From the NCBI RefSeq assembly GCF_902506655.1, contig NZ_LR734808.1, forward strand, positions 868,001 to 932,000: a stretch of DNA of 64,000 nucleotides, read 5' to 3'. Each line of letters starts with the position of its first letter. Position 1 is the stretch's first letter. Position numbers and translations under genes: made by a program. The notes under the pieces were generated by a model. The model was not told the origin of the DNA. It saw only the letters and a program-made list of their open reading frames with translations, and did not search any database. This document shows, in pieces, positions 53,490 to 62,632 of this stretch. The stretch comes from Marinoscillum sp. 108 (lineage in GTDB: Bacteria; Bacteroidota; Bacteroidia; Cytophagales; Cyclobacteriaceae).

Positions 53490-54329
53490 CTATTTCAGGG
53501 TAATTCCCTTGTCATCAAGGGTCACGAGTCGTTGTCTGTAGAGGGTACCAATAGCCTTTTTGAAATTCTTTTTGCTCATTTGAAGAAGTCGCTTGATTTC
53601 GTCAGGATCACTCTTATCATGAAGTGGCAGAAAACCTTCGTTCTTCTTTAGTACCTCAAAAACTTTCTCAGCATTGGGTTCAATGCTTTCGTGGCCAGTA
53701 CGCTCCAGCACCAGATCTATCTTATTGTCAGGCCTTATTTGCTTCACAAAAGCCGACGTGGTATCTCCCGGCTGGATATCCTTAAAGATTTGGTTCTTAT
53801 AAACCAGGCCCTTGTATTTACCATTCACAATGCACTGAAAGCCCAGATCAGTATCATTGCCCACCAATATCTGCACTTCTTCACCCTCTTCCAGTTCGAT
53901 CGTATTTTGCTCCACAAACTTGTTGAGGTGTGTAGAACCAACAAGGCGATCGGTCACATTGTCCAGGTACATGTAGACCAAATAAGATTTGCCTACATCC
54001 ATACGTTCCAATTGCTCTTTGAAGGGAACCAACAGGTCCTTTTCCAACCCCCAGTCCATAAAAGTACCGAAGGAAGTGGCATCCTTTACTTTTAAATAAG
54101 CAAACTCTCCCCGCATGATGTGAGGGGTCAAGGTGGTAGCAATCAATCGGTCCTCAGAGTCTGTATAGATAAAAACATCTATATAATCCCCTATTTCAAG
54201 ACCTTCGGGAATGTACTTATTGGGCAATAATATTTCTTCAACACTGTCCCCGAGGTATAGCCCTTGTTCTGTGGACTTTAAAACTTCAAGCTTATTGATT
54301 CTGCCTATTTCGACTAATGGTAACGACAT
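53490..54329 (-). CDS. cvfB: S1-domain RNA-binding protein CvfB-like
   Basis: 279 residues, three S1-like OB folds and a C-terminal winged helix. Recognised from VEIGRINKLEVL, GLYLGDSVEEILLP, the S1 segment FGTFMDWGLEKDLLVPFKEQ, VVGSTHL-like block VGSTHLNKFVE, and the terminal LLQMSKKNFKKAIGTLYRQRLV, which is the hallmark winged-helix end of the family. Binds RNA; in Staphylococcus CvfB affects virulence gene expression. It shares a short spacer with the divergent ppiB-like gene, each with an exact -7 box. Confidence 0.88.
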   Translation of the reverse strand: MSLPLVEIGRINKLEVLKSTEQGLYLGDSVEEILLPNKYIPEGLEIGDYIDVFIYTDSEDRLIATTLTPHIMRGEFAYLKVKDATSFGTFMDWGLEKDLLVPFKEQLERMDVGKSYLVYMYLDNVTDRLVGSTHLNKFVEQNTIELEEGEEVQILVGNDTDLGFQCIVNGKYKGLVYKNQIFKDIQPGDTTSAFVKQIRPDNKIDLVLERTGHESIEPNAEKVFEVLKKNEGFLPLHDKSDPDEIKRLLQMSKKNFKKAIGTLYRQRLVTLDDKGITLK

Positions 54330-54348
54330 TATGGACCTTATTAAGCCA

Positions 54349-54356
54349 CAAAGGTA
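54349..54356 (-). promoter_or_regulatory. -7 promoter element of cvfB
   Basis: Minus-strand TACCTTTG, exact TAnnTTTG match, 19 bases before the ATG at 54329. Confidence 0.55.
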
Positions 54357-54377
54357 TTCTATTTACTGAGCCTCTGT

Positions 54378-54385
54378 TACCTTTG
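54378..54385 (+). promoter_or_regulatory. -7 promoter element of the cyclophilin gene
   Basis: TACCTTTG, exact match to TAnnTTTG, 24 bases before ATG 54410; faces away from the cvfB box 22 bases to the left. Confidence 0.55.
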
Positions 54386-54409
54386 CGGGGTTCATAAATA
54401 ACAATACCA

Positions 54410-54847
54410 ATGAAAAAAGCAGAAATACATACCAAAAAGGGTGTGATGAAAATCAATTTCTTCGAGCAAGACGCTCCTAAAGCCGTGGCTAACTTTATCT
54501 CTTTAGCAGAGAAGGGGTTTTATGACGGATTGACATTTCATCGCGTGATACCTGATTTCGTGATCCAGGGTGGTTGCCCAAAAGGAACCGGAGCAGGTGG
54601 CCCCGGATATACCATAGATTGTGAATTGGACGGTGACAATCAGTATCACGACCGTGGAGTGCTTTCGATGGCGCACGCAGGCAGGAATACAGGGGGTTCA
54701 CAGTTTTTCATCTGTCATAGCCGAAAAAACACCGCACACCTGGATAGAAATCACACAGTGTTCGGAAAGGTGGTTGAAGGGTTGGAAGTAATTGATGCCA
54801 TCAGAGAAGATGATGTGATGGAGAAAGTGGTCATCACTGAAGCGTAA
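54410..54847 (+). CDS. Cyclophilin-type peptidyl-prolyl isomerase
   Basis: 145 residues, cytosolic (no signal). Cyclophilin core: [20 protein letters not shown] with the catalytic arginine, [33 protein letters not shown], and [17 protein letters not shown]. Catalyses cis-trans isomerisation of prolyl bonds in folding proteins. Minimal length, similar to E. coli PpiB. Confidence 0.95.
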   Translation: MKKAEIHTKKGVMKINFFEQDAPKAVANFISLAEKGFYDGLTFHRVIPDFVIQGGCPKGTGAGGPGYTIDCELDGDNQYHDRGVLSMAHAGRNTGGSQFFICHSRKNTAHLDRNHTVFGKVVEGLEVIDAIREDDVMEKVVITEA

Positions 54848-54896
54848 AAATGGAATTTCTGATTGGTGAATGGCGTATTCACCAATCAGGATTGTC

Positions 54897-56108
54897 CTAC
54901 TTCAACTCAAATGACACCTCATCTGCCGATAAATAATTGATCAGTGGCGACTCAGCCAGCTTACCCTTGAGATGCAATAGTCGGATATAGTTCATCCGAA
55001 TGGCTGATTCATAGTTCAGGGTCTTTTCACGAATAAAGTATTCAAGCTCCGACAATTTGATGTAAGTATCCAGATCACCCGAGATCGCACTGTTCAGCTG
55101 CCGGTATTCATTCAATTTCTGCGATCGTTTAGCCAGCAGCATCAACTGCAAATAAGAGGTTTCCATCTCTGAGATCATAAAATCCACCCGCTCCTTCTCC
55201 ATGCTCACAGATGTCTCCAATTCTACCTCATCGTCTATCAACGCCAACTTCTTGCGCTCCAGTTGTGGCTTGTCCGAATTAAAAATAGGGATGGTCAAAC
55301 CCATCTGAAACCCAAGGTGATCGGCGGGTGCGTCTCCCCTGTCAAGATCATATTCGCCTTGAATGAAGCCGATGTTGCTGAAAGCTTCTGCCTGATCAAT
55401 TTTCAGCAGCTGCTCCTTCTGAGCCAAAGAGCGCAGCGCCCGGTCATGCAGCATTCCATTAGACCATTCTATCTCCCTGGTGCGCTGCCAGATAGTGTCA
55501 ATCGGGATCACATCAAAGCTTCCCCACTCCAAGTTCCGCACGCCCGAGGAGGAAACAGACGACATGACCAATTCAATTTTGTGATCAAGGCCGATGCTTT
55601 CAAGCCCCAGTTTGGTGAGCGACTCCTCTACGTCAATCAGGTCATTTAGCGACCCCTGGGCTCCTAGCAGGAGATTCGATTGCTTCTGGAGCTCATTTTC
55701 CCGACTTTCCAACAGGTTCTTTTTTCTGGAGAGAAAAGCATGCTCCAATAGTATTTCATATCGTCGCAACATGACATTGTTAATAACTTCCAGTCGCTCT
55801 GCGCCCAACTGCCTATCCATCAAACGTTTATAATCTCTGTTGGCTTTGATCTCCAGTGGATTGATAAGGCCCAGGCGCATCCTATACTCTTCTACCCCAA
55901 TCTGTGAACCAGAGGAACGCACCCTGAAATCCAAATCTCGCAACCATGGAGAGCCAAATTTATGATCAGAGAGGAAGTCCTCCGTCATTTGTACGATCAT
56001 GTACTCCCCATCAGTGATTGGGGCACTGAGGTACTCTAATTGGCCCTGTCCCTGACTGGTCAATGCGCTGGTCAATGCCAGGCCGATCATCAAAATCCAT
56101 TTTTTCAT
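54897..56108 (-). CDS. TolC-like outer membrane protein, last gene of the DUF4956 operon
   Basis: 403 residues with signal peptide (ILMIGLALTSALTSQGQ). The mature part is dominated by long helices: RRYEILLEHAFLSRKKNLLESRENELQKQ (about 115-145) and a second long pair (about 225-350), with DHLGFQMGLTIPIFNSDKPQLERKK between them, a strand-plus-helix pattern typical of the TolC barrel-tunnel repeat. I read it as a divergent outer membrane efflux protein. Its start overlaps the stop of the HlyD-like gene by four bases (ATGA). It is the last gene before the convergent ppiB. Confidence 0.7.
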   Translation of the reverse strand: MKKWILMIGLALTSALTSQGQGQLEYLSAPITDGEYMIVQMTEDFLSDHKFGSPWLRDLDFRVRSSGSQIGVEEYRMRLGLINPLEIKANRDYKRLMDRQLGAERLEVINNVMLRRYEILLEHAFLSRKKNLLESRENELQKQSNLLLGAQGSLNDLIDVEESLTKLGLESIGLDHKIELVMSSVSSSGVRNLEWGSFDVIPIDTIWQRTREIEWSNGMLHDRALRSLAQKEQLLKIDQAEAFSNIGFIQGEYDLDRGDAPADHLGFQMGLTIPIFNSDKPQLERKKLALIDDEVELETSVSMEKERVDFMISEMETSYLQLMLLAKRSQKLNEYRQLNSAISGDLDTYIKLSELEYFIREKTLNYESAIRMNYIRLLHLKGKLAESPLINYLSADEVSFELK

Positions 56109-57109
56109 TGCGTGGTAGACATCTGAGGATATACAAAAACCTTCTCCCCGTTCAGAAAGCTATTGTCCGTAGGGATGCTGATGAAGATCTCCTGTCCGTA
56201 ACTCACTGTGTTGGCCGTTGGTGACTGAATTTTACCAGGATATGCCGTAATCCGCGCACCCAGCTCCTTCACATACCCGGTAATGCTATATAGCCTATTT
56301 TCAGAAACCACCTTCACCGTATCTCCTGGCTTTACCATAGAGGTAAAACGTTCGTTGATATATGCTTTGATGATGGAAGGGTGAGACTCATAAATGGACA
56401 AAAGGGTTTTGAAAGCCGGCACGAGTTCATCCAAATGTACATCCAGCGTGCCCACGATGCCCTGAAACTTAGCCACCCTCACGAGGGTGTTTCGCTCGTC
56501 ATAAAGGGCCTGAAGCTCTTTTTCGATCAGCTCAATCTCCTTTTTCTGGATTTCCAATTGCTCGTTTAATTGCAACTGCTGACGTTGGATCTCCTGGGCG
56601 TAGAATCGCTTCAAGTCAGATATTTCTGTTTCAATGGCCTTTAGCTGAATGATTTTCAATGAGTCTGCTGTGGTGGAAAGCATTCCTCCGGACAACTGCT
56701 GGCGGATTCGCGTTTGTTGGTTGAGCTCTGTCTGCAATTCGCTTCTTTCGGAGATTAGCCTGTTGATCTTCCCTTCTCTTTCTATAGTAAGAAGCTCTTT
56801 CTTGCTCAGGTAGTCCTGATTGGCCTGGACTATACCTGAAACCACGCGCTCCTGCTCGTTGGTTTTCCTTTCGATATCCAGGTTAAGGTCCGGTCTGGAA
56901 ACCACCACCAGAGTGTCTCCCACGTTGACCTCCTGGCCCGGAATGACGTAGATTCTTTCTATAATGACCGGCTTCTGATAACTCACGGCAGTCACCTGCG
57001 ACTCCACCACTGCCACCAACGCCTCTGTTCTGCTTTTATACCTTAAGGAAATGACCGCAAGGGAGACACCCAATACAACCCAGATCAATACAAATAATTT
57101 TTTACTCAT
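56105..57109 (-). CDS. HlyD-like periplasmic adaptor protein
   Basis: 334 residues: one membrane helix (about 5-22, FVLIWVVLGVSLAVISL), then a lipoyl/barrel-sandwich half (ERIYVIPGQEVNVGDTLVVVSRPDL), a long coiled-coil hairpin (about 75-215) and the second lipoyl half (FQGIVGTLDVHLDELVPAF) followed by a beta-barrel domain (FTSMVKPGDTVKVVSENRLYSITGYVKELG). This is the arrangement of HlyD/MFP adaptors that bridge inner- and outer-membrane components. Both neighbours in the operon are membrane proteins. Confidence 0.88.
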   Translation of the reverse strand: MSKKLFVLIWVVLGVSLAVISLRYKSRTEALVAVVESQVTAVSYQKPVIIERIYVIPGQEVNVGDTLVVVSRPDLNLDIERKTNEQERVVSGIVQANQDYLSKKELLTIEREGKINRLISERSELQTELNQQTRIRQQLSGGMLSTTADSLKIIQLKAIETEISDLKRFYAQEIQRQQLQLNEQLEIQKKEIELIEKELQALYDERNTLVRVAKFQGIVGTLDVHLDELVPAFKTLLSIYESHPSIIKAYINERFTSMVKPGDTVKVVSENRLYSITGYVKELGARITAYPGKIQSPTANTVSYGQEIFISIPTDNSFLNGEKVFVYPQMSTTQ

Positions 57110-57114
57110 GAAAC

Positions 57115-57795
57115 TTAAAGTTGTTCGGGGATTGGTTTCTTAATGATCCGCACATCGGAAATTCCCTCCAGGGATTGGAGGTATTCAAAAATCTCCAGAA
57201 TATGGCTTTCGTCCTCCAGGAAGATCAGGTATTCATAGCGGTTGTTCAACTCGGTGCGCTTCCTCAGTTCCAATTCGTCGAATGACTTGCTCCTGGCAAT
57301 CAGATATGCCTTGACTTCCTGAATCAACTCATGATCAGAAGACTGGCAAATCACCTCAAACTTGTGACTCATCTTCCCCCCAGCAGGTGACCAGTATAAA
57401 AGTATGGCCGTAATGCAGAAAATGATGGTACCCGCAATGGCCACGGCATACCCATGTACACCGGATGCAATCCCAACGGAAAGCGCTGCAAAAATGAAAA
57501 TAACATTTCTGGGATTTTGAATATTGGTGCGAAAACGAATAATGGCCACAGCCCCGATAATTCCAAACCCCACAGCAAGGTTATTACCCACAGCCATCAT
57601 GATCATAGAAGTGACAAGTGCACTCAAAACCATCGCCTGAAAAAAGCTTTTGGAATAGAACTCATCACCATTGGTGAAACGATAAATATAGGCAATGGAA
57701 GTACTGAGTACCAGGGCGAGTAAGAGGGAAAAAATGGCCACCTCGAATGAAGGATAGTCATAATATTGATTGCCTTCAAGGAACTTGTCAAACAT
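57115..57795 (-). CDS. DUF4956 inner-membrane protein
   Basis: 226 residues. About four to five membrane helices (16-40, 50-70, 75-95, 100-135) with the DUF4956 core: VGNNLAVGFGIIGAVAIIRFRTNIQNPRNVIFIFAALSVGIASG, recalling MgtC-like conserved loops. The C-terminal 80 residues are soluble, with KFEVICQSSDHELIQEVKAYL and an ACT/ferredoxin-like pattern ending in GISDVRIIKKPI. In other bacteria DUF4956 genes sit beside VTC-type polyphosphate polymerase genes; here the neighbours are instead a HlyD-like adaptor and a TolC-like protein. The role is unknown. Confidence 0.88.
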   Translation of the reverse strand: MFDKFLEGNQYYDYPSFEVAIFSLLLALVLSTSIAYIYRFTNGDEFYSKSFFQAMVLSALVTSMIMMAVGNNLAVGFGIIGAVAIIRFRTNIQNPRNVIFIFAALSVGIASGVHGYAVAIAGTIIFCITAILLYWSPAGGKMSHKFEVICQSSDHELIQEVKAYLIARSKSFDELELRKRTELNNRYEYLIFLEDESHILEIFEYLQSLEGISDVRIIKKPIPEQL

Positions 57796-58102
57796 TTAAT
57801 TTGGTAAAAATTTAATTTGAGTTAATAAAACGGTAATATAAGACAATATTGAAGTAATCTGAAAATGAGATTAAGCACCACATGAAATGAATCATTTTCG
57901 CATGTTGTTCACCAATGCGCTGCACTCCCATAAGTAAAAACCCAATGAAGATTTCCCGACTATTCCAAGTCATTGATGAGACCATAACGCCCATTTGATG
58001 CCCTGATTGTAACGAATGAAAATAATCATTCTGGCCAGAGTAGTGAGCCCGGAAAAATGGAACGCTGGAATTGATTTTAACCTGTTCCCTTTGGCAATGC
58101 AA
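57796..58102. other. Intergenic region upstream of the DUF4956 operon
   Basis: 307 AT-rich bases between two minus-strand genes. No exact TAnnTTTG box, terminator hairpin or conserved ORF was found; the operon promoter must lie here but I cannot place it. Confidence 0.4.
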
Positions 58103-59107
58103 TTATCGAATGCCGGTCAGCTTCAGAATCTGCTCCGCAAACCGAGCAGTAGAGTCCTGTACATTCTGTACACTTCTACCTTTCAGGGGATTGGCAATTA
58201 CGTGCTCTCCGGCATCAGGAAAAGGCACCACCATCTTTTGAGTCTCAGAGGTAGCTGTCTGCAAGACAAACGACCGAATCGCATCTGTGGAGATGGTTCC
58301 ATCCTGCTCCGCCTCGTTTTTATAATAATAACCAAGAAAATAAGGCTGAGTGATCTTCTCAAAGACTTCTGTGGTCATGGTTTGGTCCAGCAGCGACTGC
58401 AATGCGATAAGCCCCTCGGTTCGATACGTTCTGGTCCAATATTTTTGCCCGTCACCGCCCTCTTCCGGAGCGTTAGGGTTCCAGTAAGGGCCCACTACCT
58501 GCTGAATGATCTGTCTGCCCCAGGGGCCCGTCACGAGTTTAGCTGTTGGGTCTTTTAAGGCAATGTTTGGTGAATACATAATCAAAGCATCTATCAGCTC
58601 CTTATTTTCACCTGCCAGATAGATAGCCAGAGTGCTACCGGTACTACATGACATCACAATGACGTCCTCTCCAATGAGTTGGCCAATGGCAATGGCTTCC
58701 TTTGCATCTCTGATCAGGTCATTGGGCTGAAGGTCAGCAAAGGACTCTACGCTATTGCGCCCGTGACCCGCGAGCAAAGGGAGGTAAATGTTAAACCCAA
58801 ATTGTCGTGCAAAATCTAAATGTGTTGGGTTGGACTCCATTGGGCTGGCGGAGAAGCCATGTAAATAGACCACACTGTATCTCGTTTTCCTGATACTGTC
58901 TGCCCATACAATTCTTGATGCATTATCTGCCTTCAGGTCAGGAATGTCCAGATCTTTCGCCTTCACATAGCGATCCAGACTATCCAGCGAGATATTCATC
59001 AGCTTGATATTTGGGCCTTCTAACTCATCAAACTGAGGCCTGGGACCAAGGAGATAGACGAGAAAAAGGATCAGGGGAAGGATCAGAATTTTCAGCAAGC
59101 GTTTCAT
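58103..59107 (-). CDS. Alpha/beta hydrolase, membrane-anchored
   Basis: 334 residues. An N-terminal membrane anchor or uncleaved signal (LLKILILPLILFLVYLLG) is followed by an alpha/beta hydrolase: oxyanion HGFSAS at 83-88, GHGRNSVESFADL, nucleophile elbow SCSTGS with Ser155, and a C-terminal histidine in DAGEHVIANPLKG. The fold resembles carboxylesterases and monoacylglycerol lipases; substrate not evident. Likely faces the periplasm. Transcribed towards the DUF4956 operon with a 307-base gap. Confidence 0.82.
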   Translation of the reverse strand: MKRLLKILILPLILFLVYLLGPRPQFDELEGPNIKLMNISLDSLDRYVKAKDLDIPDLKADNASRIVWADSIRKTRYSVVYLHGFSASPMESNPTHLDFARQFGFNIYLPLLAGHGRNSVESFADLQPNDLIRDAKEAIAIGQLIGEDVIVMSCSTGSTLAIYLAGENKELIDALIMYSPNIALKDPTAKLVTGPWGRQIIQQVVGPYWNPNAPEEGGDGQKYWTRTYRTEGLIALQSLLDQTMTTEVFEKITQPYFLGYYYKNEAEQDGTISTDAIRSFVLQTATSETQKMVVPFPDAGEHVIANPLKGRSVQNVQDSTARFAEQILKLTGIR

Positions 59108-59141
59108 ACATCTGCGGGATTATCTACGCAAGATAAGTTAC

Positions 59142-59552
59142 CTATCCCAATGTGAGTATATCACCATCTCTCGCTACTGATATTCTGGAAAGCGGACGTG
59201 AAGCTGGCCCGTTGGTGACATTGCCTGAGGTGTCGAACCTGGAGCCATGACAGCCACATAAGAATTCACCACTAAAGCTCCAGTCTGTAGAGCAGCCTTC
59301 GTGTGTACAAACACTGGAAAAGGCACTGATCGTGCCACCCACGTTCACGAGCAAGATCTTTTGGGTAGGATGCAGCACCCATCCTCCGGGAGACTTGAGG
59401 CTGGAAAATGGTGAGGTATTCAGATCAATAGTGGTTTTAGATGTATTGCCAGGCGTTGGTTCATCATCAGATGAGCAACTTTCAAGTGTCAAACCAAAAC
59501 TAGCCAGAACGGTCACTAAACTGGCTTTCTTTATAAATGCCCTTTTATCCAT
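59142..59552 (-). CDS. Rieske [2Fe-2S] lipoprotein
   Basis: 136 residues. The N-terminus has a basic, hydrophobic signal with a possible lipobox (LTLESC, Cys26); a twin-arginine is not present (FIKKAS). The Rieske domain binds an iron-sulfur cluster through CTHEGC (82-87) and CGCHGSRF (99-106): Cys82, His84, Cys99 and His102, with Cys87 and Cys101 available for the usual disulfide. It is probably an electron carrier or a small Rieske protein outside the cytoplasm. Separate from any cytochrome bc or oxygenase genes. Confidence 0.88.
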   Translation of the reverse strand: MDKRAFIKKASLVTVLASFGLTLESCSSDDEPTPGNTSKTTIDLNTSPFSSLKSPGGWVLHPTQKILLVNVGGTISAFSSVCTHEGCSTDWSFSGEFLCGCHGSRFDTSGNVTNGPASRPLSRISVARDGDILTLG

Positions 59553-59706
59553 ATCTAAATATAGTGAGTTGGAGACTTAGTTTTAGAACAAGTGAGCCAA
59601 AAGAATCACCTTATCCCATGCCTCAAATTCTATCCTAAGATTCGTGCTTCGCGAAAGATTAACGAATTCTTTTTACCGAACTCACATATTTGAGGGTAAT
59701 ACCTAT

Positions 59707-59714
59707 TATTTTTG
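59707..59714 (+). promoter_or_regulatory. -7 promoter element of bipA
   Basis: TATTTTTG, exact TAnnTTTG match, 18 bases before ATG 59733. It overlaps the upstream in-frame ATG at 59712, so translation from 59733 is preferred. Confidence 0.55.
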
Positions 59715-59732
59715 CGCTCTTTTAGACAACGC

Positions 59733-61511
59733 ATGACAAATATTAGAAATATCGCCATCATCGCACACGTTGACCATGGCAAAACCACATTGGTAGACAA
59801 GATCATTTACGCAGCTCAAGCCAATGACTCGAAAAGATCTCAGGATAACAATGAACTAATCCTGGATTCCAATGACCTGGAAAGGGAACGTGGGATCACG
59901 ATTCTTTCGAAAAACGTATCCATCAATTACAAAGGAACTAAAATCAACATTATTGACACTCCTGGTCACGCCGACTTTGGCGGTGAGGTAGAGCGTGTTT
60001 TGAGTATGGCTGATGGTGTGCTTTTGCTTGTCGATGCTTTTGAAGGAGCTATGCCACAAACTCGATTTGTATTGGGCAAAGCTTTAGGGCTGGGACTGAA
60101 ACCTATCGTGGTGGTGAACAAAGTGGATAAGGAAAACTGTCGTCCTGATGAGGTGCATGAGGAAGTATTCGACCTGATGTTCAACCTGGATGCTACGGAG
60201 GACCAGCTGGACTTCCCTACCCTTTATGGTTCTTCCAAACATGGCTGGATGAGTCATGACTGGAAAAACCCTACAGACAACCTGGAGCCATTACTGGATA
60301 CTATCCTTAAAGAAATTCCAGCCCCTGAGCAAAAAGAAGGTGTACTGAGGATGAAAATCACTTCCCTTGATTTTTCTGCTTTCACAGGCCGAATTGCCAT
60401 CGGAAGAATCCATCAAGGATCAATCAAAGTGGGACAAAGCTTAGGACTCACTAAGAGTGACGACACCATCAAAAGGGTAAGAATCAAAGAACTTCATGTA
60501 TTTGAAGGACTCGGCAAGCGAAGCGTTGAAGAAGTTGGATGTGGAGATATTTGCGCTGTGACCGGTATTGAAAGCTTTGACATTGGAGATACCATCACGG
60601 ATTTTGACAATCCAGAACCCCTGGAGCGTGTAGGTGTGGATGAGCCAACGATGAACATGCTCTTCACCATCAACAACTCTCCTTTCTTCGGGAAAGAGGG
60701 CAAGTTTGTGACCTCAAGGCACTTGAGAGACAGACTGATGAAAGAAATAGAGAAAAACCTGGCTTTGAGGGTAGAATCTACAGACAGTGAGGATAAATTC
60801 CTGGTGTATGGTAGAGGCGTACTTCACTTGTCAGTACTCATAGAAACCATGCGACGTGAAGGCTACGAGCTTCAGGTGGGTCAGCCTCAGGTAATCTATA
60901 AAGAAATAGACGGCCAGAAGCATGAGCCTATCGAGCATTTGGTAATAGATGTTCCGGAGGATGTTTCAGGTAAAGCCATCGAGTTGGTAACCAAGAGAAA
61001 AGGTGAATTAACCATCATGGAACCTAAAGGTGACATTCAACACCTTGAATTCAATATCCCTGCACGTGGTTTGATCGGACTGAGAAATCAGGTACTGACA
61101 GCTACTGCCGGAGAAGCTGTGATGACGCACAGGTTCAATGGATATGAGCCTTACAAAGGTGAAATCCCAGAGCGTTTGAATGGTTCACTGGTCTCTATGG
61201 AGACAGGTCCTGGTACTGCATATGCGATTGATAAGTTGCAAGACAGAGGCATATTCTTTGTGGCTCCTGGTGACGAATTGTATGTGGGTCAGGTAATCGG
61301 AGAGCACTCACGTGCCAATGATCTGGCGGTGAATGTGCAGAAAGGAAAGCAGTTAACCAACATGAGAAAATCCGGTACGGATGCAAGTATGAAAATTGCT
61401 CCGCCGAAGAAATTCTCATTGGAAGAAGCTCTTGAATACATCAACAAAGATGAATATGTGGAAGTAACTCCTTTGTCTTTGAGAATGAGAAAGATCAACT
61501 TCAAGCCATAA
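59733..61511 (+). CDS. bipA: Ribosome-associated GTPase BipA/TypA
   Basis: 592 residues from ATG 59733. Translation-factor GTPase: AHVDHGKTTLVDKII (G1), ERGITI (G2), DTPGHADFGGEVER (G3) and NKVDKENC (G4), then an elongation-factor domain II, EF-G-like domains III and V and the BipA-specific C-terminal domain ending FSLEEALEYINKDEYVEVTP. It assists 50S ribosome assembly and adaptation to cold and stress. Length matches the family. A bidirectional terminator follows. Confidence 0.97.
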   Translation: MTNIRNIAIIAHVDHGKTTLVDKIIYAAQANDSKRSQDNNELILDSNDLERERGITILSKNVSINYKGTKINIIDTPGHADFGGEVERVLSMADGVLLLVDAFEGAMPQTRFVLGKALGLGLKPIVVVNKVDKENCRPDEVHEEVFDLMFNLDATEDQLDFPTLYGSSKHGWMSHDWKNPTDNLEPLLDTILKEIPAPEQKEGVLRMKITSLDFSAFTGRIAIGRIHQGSIKVGQSLGLTKSDDTIKRVRIKELHVFEGLGKRSVEEVGCGDICAVTGIESFDIGDTITDFDNPEPLERVGVDEPTMNMLFTINNSPFFGKEGKFVTSRHLRDRLMKEIEKNLALRVESTDSEDKFLVYGRGVLHLSVLIETMRREGYELQVGQPQVIYKEIDGQKHEPIEHLVIDVPEDVSGKAIELVTKRKGELTIMEPKGDIQHLEFNIPARGLIGLRNQVLTATAGEAVMTHRFNGYEPYKGEIPERLNGSLVSMETGPGTAYAIDKLQDRGIFFVAPGDELYVGQVIGEHSRANDLAVNVQKGKQLTNMRKSGTDASMKIAPPKKFSLEEALEYINKDEYVEVTPLSLRMRKINFKP

Positions 61512-61538
61512 GGCACTTCAAAAAGATTGATATAAAAC

Positions 61539-61568
61539 AAAAGGGCGTTCAAATGAACGCCCTTTTTA
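61539..61568. terminator. Bidirectional terminator after bipA
   Basis: AAGGGCGTTCA (61541-61551) pairs with TGAACGCCCTT (61554-61564), two-base loop, A-run before and T-run after; shared with the convergent gene at 61588. Confidence 0.92.
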
Positions 61569-61587
61569 TTTGCACCCCTCTGAGTGT

Positions 61588-62070
61588 CTATTTGTTCATG
61601 GCCATTGCCAGGGCTTTAAATATCTGTCCGTCAGAAATGGAACACCCTGCCTGGATCATCTCGAAAAGCTCCAGTTCTCTTGTCTTAGCATAGCGCTTTT
61701 CGGTGGAGTAGACCTTTACTCCCTTTGGTGGTTCTTGCGCAGCTGTCTTCAGGTACTTTTTCTCGGTAAAGTTCACCTCGGGGTTTTCACTCATCATTCC
61801 CACCAAAATGATCTTTTCTTCCAGGCATTGAAACGATTTCAGGTCAGATTTTTCCCTGAATTCCAGAAACTTCACCTTCCTCATTACCCCTTCGAATACT
61901 ACATCACTGAATAGGACTATGATGTCCTCGGCTTTCTCCTTTTCCTCTTCTTTGATCTTTACCCAATCGTCGGCAGTTATGCCATTCACAATCAGGTAAT
62001 CAACAAACTCCTTCTCGAGCCCGGCCAGCTCATCTTTTGTAAGTGCTCTATACTTTGGATTTACAGGCAT
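61588..62070 (-). CDS. DUF6495-like protein
   Basis: 160 residues, cytosolic, helical and acidic: KYRALTKDELAGLEKEFVDYLIVNGITADDWVKI, then IIVLFSDVVFEGVMRKVKFLEFR and a C-terminal helix with LFEMIQAGCSISDGQIFKALA. This matches, from memory, a Bacteroidota family of unknown function (DUF6495), which begins with a similar ITADEW segment. The start codon shares one base with the stop of the upstream VOC gene (TAATG), so translation is coupled. Confidence 0.78.
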   Translation of the reverse strand: MPVNPKYRALTKDELAGLEKEFVDYLIVNGITADDWVKIKEEEKEKAEDIIVLFSDVVFEGVMRKVKFLEFREKSDLKSFQCLEEKIILVGMMSENPEVNFTEKKYLKTAAQEPPKGVKVYSTEKRYAKTRELELFEMIQAGCSISDGQIFKALAMAMNK

Positions 62071-62495
62071 TATTTGGCAAAAATCTGGTTCATATCTTTG
62101 AATGCTTTAAACTCAAGGGCGTTTCCCGAAGGGTCTCTGAAAAACATGGTCGCCTGCTCTCCTACTTCACCCTGAAACCGAACATACGGCTCGATGACAA
62201 ACACCACTCCCTTGGACTTTAGCCTGGCCGCCAGCTCTTCCCAGTCTTTCATTGCCAGAACCACACCAAAGTGGGGAACTGGCACATCATGACCATCCAC
62301 CGGATTGTGGTGCACTTCCTGACTCACCCTTTTAGGTTGCAGATGAATCACAAACTGGTGCCCAAACAAATCAAAATCCACCCAGTGATCTGAACTGCGC
62401 CCTTCTGGACACCCAAGGGTATCCCGATAGAAGGCACGAGTCTCATTGAGGTCATCAACGGGTACTGCCAGGTGAAAAGGTGTGAGTGAGGCCAT
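62070..62495 (-). CDS. VOC (glyoxalase/bleomycin-resistance) family protein
   Basis: 141 residues with the two beta-alpha-beta-beta-beta modules of the vicinal oxygen chelate fold: [51 protein letters not shown] and [14 protein letters not shown]. Metal-ligand candidates are His8, His52-type and the glutamate of the final strand. Resembles dioxygenase-type VOC proteins ([10 protein letters not shown] insertion); substrate unknown. Promoter-like TAGTTTTG is 18 bases upstream and the downstream gene is coupled. Confidence 0.88.
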   Translation of the reverse strand: MASLTPFHLAVPVDDLNETRAFYRDTLGCPEGRSSDHWVDFDLFGHQFVIHLQPKRVSQEVHHNPVDGHDVPVPHFGVVLAMKDWEELAARLKSKGVVFVIEPYVRFQGEVGEQATMFFRDPSGNALEFKAFKDMNQIFAK

Positions 62496-62512
62496 TGGTT
62501 TAATTTAGTTTG

Positions 62513-62520
62513 CAAAACTA
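62513..62520 (-). promoter_or_regulatory. -7 promoter element of the VOC/DUF6495 pair
   Basis: Minus-strand TAGTTTTG, exact TAnnTTTG match, 17 bases before the ATG at 62495. Confidence 0.5.
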
Positions 62521-62632
62521 ACCCTCACCTTTCAAATGCCTAATTCTCAGCTTATATTTCTACCAGGTCGCTTATCACAAATGTGATGGGGATGGAACTG
62601 CTCATCGGTCTTACTCTTAAACCAACCTTACT

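Noticed and set aside
57812-58102. 96-residue minus-strand frame directly after the hydrolase gene
   Set aside because: It begins exactly at the base after the hydrolase stop and overlaps the DUF4956 upstream region; no conserved domain or coding-like composition.
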